Source of the DNA: Gammaproteobacteria bacterium
GTDB lineage: Bacteria > Pseudomonadota > Gammaproteobacteria > GRL18
Assembly (NCBI GenBank): GCA_027076245.1
Contig: JALTKC010000330.1
Coordinates: forward strand, 1-15,677
DNA length: 15,677 bases
Direction of reading: 5' to 3'
Position 1 is the stretch's first letter, and every line of letters begins with the position of its first letter. Below the pieces are notes generated by a model. It saw only the letters and a list, made by a program, of their open reading frames with translations, made no database searches and was not told the origin of the DNA. Below, piece by piece: positions 6,940 to 12,663 of this stretch. A program made the translations under genes and the position numbers.

Positions 6940-6977
6940 TTTGTCTGCCTTAATGGTTAAAAATTAAGGCAGACAAA
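6940..6977 (+). promoter_or_regulatory. 14-bp hairpin between the two hsp20 genes
   Basis: TTTGTCTGCCTTAA (6940-6953) pairs perfectly with TTAAGGCAGACAAA (6964-6977), leaving a 10-nt loop. It lies 54 nt after the first hsp20 stop and ends 12 nt before the AGGAGG of the second. T-residues precede it rather than follow it, so it is not a classical terminator for plus-strand transcripts. Roles in mRNA processing, partial termination or stability between the two cistrons are possible. Confidence 0.6.
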
Positions 6978-7001
6978 CAGAAATTATGCAGGAGGTGTGT
7001 G

Positions 7002-7427
7002 ATGGATATTATTAAAGACATTAAAACCATTTCTTCAGACATTAAAGAAGGTCTGAAAGAAGGAGTTGAAAAAACAAAAACCAGTCTGGCCAATGTTGCC
7101 AGCCATCTGCCATTTATTAATCTGGCAAAAAATAAAGAAAACCGGCATACCATAGAAATCGATTTGCCCGGTGTAGAGAAAAAAGACATCGATATTTCCA
7201 TCAGCGGCAATACCCTGACGGTCAGTGCCGAACGGAAAATGAAAAAAGAAGTCAAAAAAGAAGATTATTATCATCTGAGCAGCTATTTCGGTAAAATTTC
7301 CCGATCCTTTATCCTGCCTGATAATGTTGATAAAGACAGCGTCGATGCCGAATACAAAAATGGCCGCCTGTATATCCACCTGGATGAAGCTGGCAACAAA
7401 GGCCAGACCAGAGTGGCCATTAAATAG
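7002..7427 (+). CDS. Small heat-shock protein (Hsp20 family), second copy
   Basis: This 141-residue paralogue has an alpha-crystallin domain at about 47-135: HTIEIDLPGVEKKDIDISI, LTVSAERKMKKEVKKEDYY, FGKISRSFILPDNVD and NGRLYIHL. Its N-terminus differs from its neighbour: a Lys/Glu-rich amphipathic segment (1-30, with SSDIKEGLKEGVEKTKTSL) replaces the RYDPFREL arm. That region controls oligomer size and client choice in this family, so the two proteins may form mixed oligomers or serve different clients. The ATG at 7002 lies 6 nt after AGGAGG (6990-6995); an in-frame GTG at 6999 lies too close to that site and is not favoured. No separate heat-shock promoter is evident in the 116-nt gap, so read-through from the upstream promoter is likely. 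The ACD similarity makes the family certain; the specific role is not known. Confidence 0.94.
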   Translation: MDIIKDIKTISSDIKEGLKEGVEKTKTSLANVASHLPFINLAKNKENRHTIEIDLPGVEKKDIDISISGNTLTVSAERKMKKEVKKEDYYHLSSYFGKISRSFILPDNVDKDSVDAEYKNGRLYIHLDEAGNKGQTRVAIK

Positions 7428-7458
7428 TGTTAAAACAAGAGCTGCTCTGCTCTCTCAA

Positions 7459-7489
7459 ATCCCCCTTTTAAAAAGGGGGATAGAGGGGG
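7459..7489. repeat. C-run/G-run palindrome, likely dispersed repeat with terminator potential
   Basis: ATCCCCCTTTT (7459-7469) and AAAAGGGGGAT (7471-7481) are perfectly complementary. A second G-run (7485-7489) followed by TTTTAGG offers an alternative 3' arm. Similar C5/G5 imperfect palindromes occur as dispersed intergenic repeats in many proteobacterial genomes, from general knowledge. It begins 32 nt after the second hsp20 gene and probably ends that transcript. The rest of 7428-7648 holds the MerR-type promoter at 7579. Confidence 0.6.
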
Positions 7490-7578
7490 TTTTAGGTTAG
7501 CTTAGAGCTGATAGTTGTATAAATCTGCATCCCCATATCCTCTTTCATTTCTCCATTTCCCTTTTTTTAAACCTTTTC

Positions 7579-7609
7579 TTGACATGGAGTTAACTCCAGC
7601 ATTTAAACT
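7579..7609 (+). promoter_or_regulatory. MerR-type metal-responsive promoter upstream of the MerT-like gene
   Basis: TTGACA (7579-7584) and TAAACT (7604-7609) are separated by exactly 19 bp. The spacer holds the 14-bp palindrome TGGAGTTAACTCCA (7585-7598). An over-long spacer with a dyad between the elements is diagnostic of MerR-family activation, in which the regulator untwists the DNA. The half-site GGAGT resembles ZntR-type operators. The same operator recurs at 8036-8049. The coding start (7649) lies about 33 nt after the expected transcription start. Confidence 0.85.
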
Positions 7610-7648
7610 CTGTATTAGATACTTAATTCAACCAATCAAAAGTCGCTA

Positions 7649-8023
7649 ATGAACAAGAGTTTAACCTGGTTTACCCTGTTTACCACCACCAGTACCCTGG
7701 TTTGCTGTGCACTGCCCATTATTTTGGTTACTTTGGGACTGGGGGCTACGGTAGCTGCCATGACCAGTGCCCTGCCTTTTCTGGTCATACTCAGTCAGTA
7801 CAAAATATGGGTGTTTGGCTTTTCCGGATTTATGCTGCTGATTTCGGGCTGGCTGATGTTTCGTCCGGACAGACATTGTCCAACAGATAAAGAACTGGGT
7901 GAGGCCTGTACTGCCGCATTTACATGGAATAAGCGTATATACTGGTTTTCTGTAGTGATCTGGTGCATTGGCTTTTTCGCGGCATTTCTGGCTCTGCCCC
8001 TGCGTATCTGGCTTAATATTTAA
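7649..8023 (+). CDS. MerT-like metal-uptake or transport membrane protein
   Basis: This 124-residue protein has three predicted membrane helices (about 13-45, 53-71 and 97-118). The first contains a vicinal pair, Cys19-Cys20, in LVCCALPIILVTLGLG, as in MerT, where the pair takes Hg(II) from MerP. A cytoplasmic loop between helices 2 and 3 carries Cys77 and Cys87, which again parallels MerT (Cys76 and Cys82 in Tn501, from memory). Cys106 in helix 3 is extra. Family placement is by cysteine pattern and size; overall identity to classical MerT looks modest, so the metal is open. The gene has its own MerR-type promoter and is followed, after a second promoter with the same operator, by a MerP-like gene. 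No merA or merR is in the window. The start codon lacks a strong ribosome-binding site. Confidence 0.75.
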   Translation: MNKSLTWFTLFTTTSTLVCCALPIILVTLGLGATVAAMTSALPFLVILSQYKIWVFGFSGFMLLISGWLMFRPDRHCPTDKELGEACTAAFTWNKRIYWFSVVIWCIGFFAAFLALPLRIWLNI

Positions 8024-8029
8024 AAAAAT

Positions 8030-8060
8030 TTGACCTGGAGTTAACTCCAGGCTTTATGAT
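8030..8060 (+). promoter_or_regulatory. Second MerR-type promoter, upstream of the MerP-like gene
   Basis: TTGACC (8030-8035) and TATGAT (8055-8060) are 19 bp apart, and the perfect 18-bp palindrome CCTGGAGTTAACTCCAGG spans 8034-8051. It is the better of the two MerR-type promoters: the -10 matches at five of six positions and the dyad is longer. It fills the 83-nt gap between the MerT-like and MerP-like genes, so the downstream three genes can be induced by the same regulator. It most resembles ZntR/CadR-type sites, so Zn, Cd, Pb or Hg are candidate inducers. Confidence 0.9.
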
Positions 8061-8106
8061 AACAACATACTGAACTTACAGACTGACAAATTTAAGAGGA
8101 TAGTTA

Positions 8107-8397
8107 ATGAAACAGGTTATTATGAGTCTTATATTATTTTTTCCCATGGCCTTGCTGGCGGGCAATACTCAGGTCATTGACATTGATATTGAAGGCATGA
8201 GCTGTAAATTCTGTGCCTATAGTGTGAAAAAAAATCTGTCTGAGTTGCCAGGCATCGATAAGGCAGAGGTTAATATTGATACTAAAAAAGCGCATATTGT
8301 CATGCAGGAAGGCCAGCAGGCTGATGTAGAACAGATCAAACAGAAAATTACTGAATCCGGGTTCACCCCGGTTAAGGTAACATTAAGTGAAAAATAA
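8107..8397 (+). CDS. MerP-like periplasmic heavy-metal-binding (HMA) protein
   Basis: This 96-residue protein has a cleavable-type signal peptide (1-18, MKQVIMSLILFFPMALLA) and one HMA ferredoxin-like domain (about 22-92). The metal site is GMSCKFC (Cys33, Cys36), the equivalent of MerP's GMTCAAC. LPGIDKAEVNID and ITESGFTPV are the usual strands and helix of the fold. In mercury systems MerP captures the ion in the periplasm and hands it to MerT; the MerT-like gene immediately upstream supports a similar hand-over. A good ribosome-binding site (AAGAGGA, 8094-8100) precedes the ATG, and the gene sits 47 nt after the second MerR-type promoter. CopZ-like copper chaperones share the motif but lack the export signal. 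Metal specificity cannot be fixed from sequence alone. Confidence 0.88.
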   Translation: MKQVIMSLILFFPMALLAGNTQVIDIDIEGMSCKFCAYSVKKNLSELPGIDKAEVNIDTKKAHIVMQEGQQADVEQIKQKITESGFTPVKVTLSEK

Positions 8398-8423
8398 ACG
8401 GCTATTCAGTTCAGGAACAGAAT

Positions 8424-8705
8424 ATGAGCATTAATATTGAAATTTTTTCCTCTCCCGGCTGTGGTAAATGCGGCCATGCCAAAGAGGTATTATGCAAAAT
8501 CGCCGAGGACATGGGCGGTGATAAAGTTCAGTGGCGGGAAGTCAATATTCTGGAAGAAATTGATTATGCTGTGGATCTGGGTGTGATGACCACGCCCTCT
8601 ATTGCCATTAACGGTAAACTGATTTTTGCCGGTTTACCCAGCGCCAAAAAACTCCGGGGCGAACTGGAAGAGCAATTACAGGTTCTGGGAGGAAAACAGT
8701 CATGA
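8424..8705 (+). CDS. Cytoplasmic thioredoxin-like protein with CGKC active site
   Basis: This 93-residue protein is a minimal thioredoxin/glutaredoxin fold: strand INIEIFSSPGCGKCGHAKEV with the redox motif Cys13-Gly-Lys-Cys16, strand VQWREVNI, and the cis-proline loop MTTPSIAING (Pro58). It resembles the small thioredoxin-like proteins of the TM0996/MTH895 type (often annotated redox-active disulfide protein). Cys24 is a third cysteine. There is no signal peptide, so it should act in the cytoplasm. The start has AGGAA (8413-8417). Its stop overlaps the start of the CcdA/DsbD-like gene as ATGA (8702-8705), so translation is coupled. The natural inference is that it feeds electrons into, or takes them from, that membrane protein. 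Confidence 0.87.
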   Translation: MSINIEIFSSPGCGKCGHAKEVLCKIAEDMGGDKVQWREVNILEEIDYAVDLGVMTTPSIAINGKLIFAGLPSAKKLRGELEEQLQVLGGKQS

Positions 8706-10009
8706 TTACCTTATTACTTCTGACCGCTACTGTACTGGGACTGCTGGCCTTTTTTGAGCCCTGCACCATTGCCACACACACCCTGTTTTCAGTACGTATC
8801 AACCAATCCGGCCATTCAAGAGCCTGGCATGATCTCTTCCTGGTCTGGTTCAGCCGGACACTTCTGTTAATCGGTATTTTTTCTCTTTCAGTCATTATAT
8901 TTGCAACACCGCAATGGGATGGTTACACCCCCAGTATTATTTTATCCGTAATGGCTGTAATTTATGTTATCTCCAGGTTCACTTATATTCCTGTTCCGCA
9001 CCTGGAATTTTTTAAATTACTGCCCGGCGGAAAATCACTGCCCTTTTCCCTGCAACTGGGGCTTACCCTGCCAGCCTGTACCTTACCACTGGTCGTTGTA
9101 ACCGCAGGCATGGCAGCCACAGTCAACTCCATTGGTTTTGCTGTTCTGGCCGGTTTCCTGTTCGCCACCCTGTTTTCAATCCCGCTGTTTGTTGCCTCCT
9201 GGAAAGGGGTACATGAAGACGCAAGAGAATTATTAAATAAAGCCGCTAAAGGCAGTCCTTACCTGACAGCGGCTCTGTTACTGGGTACCGCTGTGTATTT
9301 ATTGATCCCGGAACTGGATATCTCAGCCAACAGCCTGGAAGAAACCCTGCATACTGCAAGCTGGGCCGGTATTGGCCTGTCTTTTATGGCCGGACTGATT
9401 TTCAGTTTTAACCCGGTTTCTTTTGCTTCCGTGCCGGTCATGCTGGCTTATGTGACCAAAGCCCATGAGCCGCGCCGGGCAGTTTTAATGGGCAGTGCCT
9501 TTGTCTTTGGTATGCTGCTGACCCATGTGGTACTGGGTGTCGCTGCCGCCATGGGCGGTGAATGGGTACAGGGTATAATGGGTCGGCAATGGGGACTCCT
9601 GCTGGGTCCTGTACTGATTATTATGGGACTGATGTGGGCTGGTGTTATTAATATTCGCCTGCCCTGGTTTGGAGTAAAGGGTAAACGAGTGACCGGGATC
9701 TGGGGCGCTTTTTTACTGGCTATTCCATTTTCAGTTGCAGTATGCCCCTTCTGCACACCCGCCTTACTGGTTACACTCACGGCCAGTGCCGCCATCGGTT
9801 CTGTAAGCTTTGGTTTTGCTTTATTGCTGGCCTTTGCCCTGGGGCGCAGCATACCTATTATTCTTGGTGCTTTAAGTATGGGCTGGCTGGAGTCCTTAAA
9901 AATACTGTCCAGTTACCAGAAAACCTTTGAAGTGATCGCCGGAGTGGTTCTGGTTTTAAGCGGACTGTACATGCTTAATGAGTATTTTTTAATAATTGAG
10001 CTAATGTAA
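8702..10009 (+). CDS. Duplicated CcdA/DsbD-like thiol electron-transfer membrane protein
   Basis: This 435-residue, roughly 12-helix protein has two CcdA-like halves. The N-half shows FFEPCTIATHT (Cys21) and LTLPACTLPLVVVT (Cys126), the widely spaced cysteine pair that shuttles electrons across the membrane in CcdA and DsbD. The C-half repeats the pattern as SFNPVSFASVPVMLAY and VCPFCTPALLVTLTA. Val239 replaces the first cysteine, while Cys348 and Cys351 form CxxC, Cys351 being equivalent to Cys126. There is no periplasmic DsbD-alpha or thioredoxin-like gamma domain; the separate CGKC protein encoded just upstream with ATGA overlap may do that job. A ribosome-binding site (GGGAGGA, 8687-8693) lies inside the upstream gene. 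Control by the MerR-type promoter at 8030 suggests a role in metal or thiol homeostasis, perhaps reducing the MerP-like CxxC. Helix count is by eye. Confidence 0.8.
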   Translation: MITLLLLTATVLGLLAFFEPCTIATHTLFSVRINQSGHSRAWHDLFLVWFSRTLLLIGIFSLSVIIFATPQWDGYTPSIILSVMAVIYVISRFTYIPVPHLEFFKLLPGGKSLPFSLQLGLTLPACTLPLVVVTAGMAATVNSIGFAVLAGFLFATLFSIPLFVASWKGVHEDARELLNKAAKGSPYLTAALLLGTAVYLLIPELDISANSLEETLHTASWAGIGLSFMAGLIFSFNPVSFASVPVMLAYVTKAHEPRRAVLMGSAFVFGMLLTHVVLGVAAAMGGEWVQGIMGRQWGLLLGPVLIIMGLMWAGVINIRLPWFGVKGKRVTGIWGAFLLAIPFSVAVCPFCTPALLVTLTASAAIGSVSFGFALLLAFALGRSIPIILGALSMGWLESLKILSSYQKTFEVIAGVVLVLSGLYMLNEYFLIIELM

Positions 10010-10030
10010 ATACTAATGTACAAAGATCGA

Positions 10031-11821
10031 TTAAATTTTATACGCATCTGTATTAATTACCCTTTCCGGTCCTGTAATACGGGTATTTTTCATAGCCTCT
10101 ATATCCGGGAATGGTTGTTTGCGTAAATCACGCAGCTTTGATGGCTGAGACGGATCGCCAATCCAGACAGGGTGAGATTGAAACTCCTGAGCGACAATAC
10201 TTTTAGTCGCATCAAAATCGTTAAAATGAATACCCGCCAGTTCTGACCAGGTATAAATAAAATCAGAACTACTATAGATCCGATGTACTATTTCATCAGG
10301 ATTATAGATCACATTAGATTTCGCCCAGGAATCGCTGCGCCAGACAATAAAGGGAACTGTGTACATCGTACTGGTTGGAGCCCCTTCATTGCGCCCGGTA
10401 AACAGTTTTTCCGGATTATCATAAACTTCTTCACCATGATCCGAAAAATACACCAGCATTCCATTTTGACCGGTATTTTTAAAAATATCGATCAGGGTGG
10501 CAACCACAAAATCATTATAAACAATGGCATTATCGTAATCATTGTATTCTTCTGCCTGATCATCATCCAGCCATTTAGGTAAATCCAGGTTGCTTTTAAA
10601 TACAGCAAATTCGTCAGGGAAACGATAATGATATTTTCTATGGGTTCCCAGCAAATGCACAATAATAAATTTCTTTCTGGCGGGATCATTTAATAACTTT
10701 TTGAAAGGTTTTAGTACAACACCGTCGTATTGGTTAGAATCCTGCATACGATTATTATTAAGGTATACCTGCTCATCTGCCTGCTTTGAAAAGGTGGTCA
10801 GCATGGTATTTCTTTTGGTCTGTGTCTGCTGATTAGTGATCCAGAATGTTTTATAACCGGCCTGCTTCATCAAATTGATCAATGTAGGTTTAGTCAGATA
10901 TAAATCAGGATTTTTTTCATCGGCAAACGTCAGAACCTGTTCCAAGGTTTCTATAGTATATGGTCTGGGTGCATAAATATTATCAAAGACCAGCAGTTCA
11001 TTTTTTATTGCATCCAGTCGTGGGGTGGTCTTTCTCTGGTAGCCATAGAGACTCATTCTCTGACGGTTAGTGGATTCACCAATAACCAGAACCAGTGTAT
11101 TGGAAGTATCTGCGTTAGCATCAACCAACCCATTAAGAGGCGGAATCTTACTGTTTTCCAGCAAATGATGTTCTATTTGCGCCAGGGTTTTCCGGTATTT
11201 AACATAGCCTAAAACAAGATGCCATGGGGCCGCCGGTTCCATACGATCCATCTGTTTGGTAATAGCATGTTCTACAGATCTGGCATGAAACAGTTGATTA
11301 AGTCCCGGCCAGCTTACAATAAAAGTCAGAACAAATATTAATGAATAACGCTGCTTTTTGCTCGTATAGACGGGCTTTAAGGTCTTCCATAATAACCACG
11401 GAATGAAACTGTACACAAATAAGGCAGGGATCATCCAATATTTAAAATAGGACTCCATAAATTCCCGGGATTCATTAAAATTGGATTCAAAAATAATAAA
11501 CAAAACACTTTGTGAAAAATCCTGTCCATATAATGCCAGGTAACCCATAGATACCAGAGACGTTGCCCAGAGAACCAGACCAATAAAACCAGATATCACT
11601 TTGCTGTAACGGGGAAAAAGCAAGATCGGAATAAGCCATAAAAAACTCATTAAAATAGCCTGCCGAAGCCCTACCCAACCGGCAGTTTCAGAAGATAAAA
11701 TAATAATCTGGTACAAACCAGAAAAATAAAAAAAGTAAAGATAATATTTCCAGAAACCAGACCAGGAAAATTTATTATTTGCAGATGAGAGTTCAGGAGA
11801 AGATAAGCTAATTGTTGACAT
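10031..11821 (-). CDS. Phosphoethanolamine transferase, EptC/CptA-like (sulfatase fold)
   Basis: At 596 residues this has the two-part build of EptA/EptC/CptA enzymes, which move phosphoethanolamine from phosphatidylethanolamine onto lipid A, LPS core or other periplasmic targets. About five membrane helices fill residues 20-180. The periplasmic alkaline-phosphatase-like domain begins near 240: VIGESTNRQRMSLYGYQRKT with metal ligand Glu249, the probable nucleophile Thr289 in RPYTIETLEQVLTF, HLLGTHRKYHYRFP, and YFSDHGEEVYD with Asp461 and His462. I see no cysteine, so the disulfides of EptA are absent, which favours the EptC/CptA branch. It ends a minus-strand group of envelope genes and is convergent, 21 nt away, with the CcdA/DsbD-like gene. 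Paired GGTAAAAA repeats (11899-11917) lie upstream. No good ribosome-binding site is visible before the start. Confidence 0.9.
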   Translation of the reverse strand: MSTISLSSPELSSANNKFSWSGFWKYYLYFFYFSGLYQIIILSSETAGWVGLRQAILMSFLWLIPILLFPRYSKVISGFIGLVLWATSLVSMGYLALYGQDFSQSVLFIIFESNFNESREFMESYFKYWMIPALFVYSFIPWLLWKTLKPVYTSKKQRYSLIFVLTFIVSWPGLNQLFHARSVEHAITKQMDRMEPAAPWHLVLGYVKYRKTLAQIEHHLLENSKIPPLNGLVDANADTSNTLVLVIGESTNRQRMSLYGYQRKTTPRLDAIKNELLVFDNIYAPRPYTIETLEQVLTFADEKNPDLYLTKPTLINLMKQAGYKTFWITNQQTQTKRNTMLTTFSKQADEQVYLNNNRMQDSNQYDGVVLKPFKKLLNDPARKKFIIVHLLGTHRKYHYRFPDEFAVFKSNLDLPKWLDDDQAEEYNDYDNAIVYNDFVVATLIDIFKNTGQNGMLVYFSDHGEEVYDNPEKLFTGRNEGAPTSTMYTVPFIVWRSDSWAKSNVIYNPDEIVHRIYSSSDFIYTWSELAGIHFNDFDATKSIVAQEFQSHPVWIGDPSQPSKLRDLRKQPFPDIEAMKNTRITGPERVINTDAYKI

Positions 11822-11898
11822 AGATGACTAATACCAATATTTTTATAATTTTAAAATACTAGCTTATAGGAAGCATGGTATAAAACTGGTCATCTTTT

Positions 11899-11917
11899 GG
11901 TAAAAAAAGGGTAAAAA
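11899..11917 (-). promoter_or_regulatory. Direct repeats, candidate response-regulator site upstream of the transferase gene
   Basis: On the plus strand GGTAAAAA occurs at 11899-11906 and 11910-11917, an 11-bp period. Tandem half-sites one helical turn apart are how OmpR/PmrA-family regulators bind. The site starts 78 bp upstream of the transferase start and directly abuts the PAP2 stop codon. A similar pair lies at 14710-14728. Confidence 0.5.
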
Positions 11918-12652
11918 TTACTGGTTATTAATTGTCCTTATGGGATAGTTATTAGGTTTTCGTATAAAAAACAGGTAAAAAAAGTATAAATTTAATAGCC
12001 AGCATATTATTAATGTCGTCAGATCATGCGAAATAAAATGGGCACCTCTTAGTTGTTGGGAAAAACCAAACAGCATTCCAACCGACAACACAACAAGCAA
12101 TAGCCATAAAGAATATCGACTAAAGTAAATTTTGCTAAAGAAAAATAAAGAAAAAAATGCGTAAGCGGCACTGGCATGTCCTGCCGGGAAGCATTTACCA
12201 CCCTCGTGTTCTGTAAACAGAATATCAAGCCAGGGTTTATAGCTAACCTCCCCTCCAAGTCCACTGATAGACCATGGACAATCAATATGAGTAATGCTTT
12301 TTAAAAAAGAAACTGATAATGTTGCAGTAAGAGTGCTGACAACAAGGTATAATAACCCCTGTCTATAGGGCTGTAGTTTGTCTGAAATTGAAAATTTAAA
12401 AAACGTGAGCAAATAGCTCGAAACAATCATCAAGTAAAAACTGATAGCTGCATATTTGCCAAATTTATGCACTATAGTTTCCAGAAAGAAATGATCTTTT
12501 AACGACCAGTCATTCCCTTCAAGTTGATACAGATAGTGAGACAGGCCGAAGTCAACCTTCAACAGATAGATTAATACTATTAACAGAACATATAAGACTA
12601 AAGGCCAAAAAAGATAGCGTTTTATATTTATTGTAACCAGTTTTTGTTCCAT
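11918..12652 (-). CDS. PAP2-family membrane phosphatase
   Basis: This 244-residue protein has about six membrane helices and the type 2 phosphatidic acid phosphatase signature. C2 is CFPAGHASAAYAF (PAGH 156-159) and C3 is QLRGAHFISHDLTT (Arg202, His209, Asp-210). The C1 motif KX6RP appears as KSITHIDCP (Lys118 to Pro126), with Cys125 where Arg is usual. Related bacterial enzymes remove or transfer phosphate on undecaprenyl pyrophosphate, lipid A (LpxE, LpxT) or phospholipids, acting at the outer face of the inner membrane. It starts 11 nt after the LTA-synthase-like gene and is surely in the same transcript. The neighbourhood points to lipid A or phospholipid headgroup metabolism; one option is recycling of lipid by-products from the neighbouring transferases. 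The exact substrate cannot be told. Confidence 0.88.
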   Translation of the reverse strand: MEQKLVTINIKRYLFWPLVLYVLLIVLIYLLKVDFGLSHYLYQLEGNDWSLKDHFFLETIVHKFGKYAAISFYLMIVSSYLLTFFKFSISDKLQPYRQGLLYLVVSTLTATLSVSFLKSITHIDCPWSISGLGGEVSYKPWLDILFTEHEGGKCFPAGHASAAYAFFSLFFFSKIYFSRYSLWLLLVVLSVGMLFGFSQQLRGAHFISHDLTTLIICWLLNLYFFYLFFIRKPNNYPIRTINNQ

Positions 12653-12663
12653 ATAATCAAAGT

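Noticed and set aside
6940..6995. ROSE-type or fourU RNA thermometer before the second hsp20 gene
   Set aside because: The hairpin does not pair with the AGGAGG and there is no clear complementary stretch masking it in the visible leader.
7649..8397. Complete mercury-resistance operon
   Set aside because: MerT- and MerP-like genes are present, but no merA, merR or transposon ends are in the window, so mercury specificity is not supported.
9448..9852. Minus-strand open frame opposite the CcdA/DsbD-like gene
   Set aside because: Its Ala/Pro/Thr-rich composition is typical of the antisense of a hydrophobic membrane protein; no start signals are seen.
11822..11917. Canonical PmrA box (CTTAAT-N5-CTTAAT) upstream of the transferase gene
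   Set aside because: No such sequence is present; only the GTAAAA-type direct repeats with 11-bp period were found.
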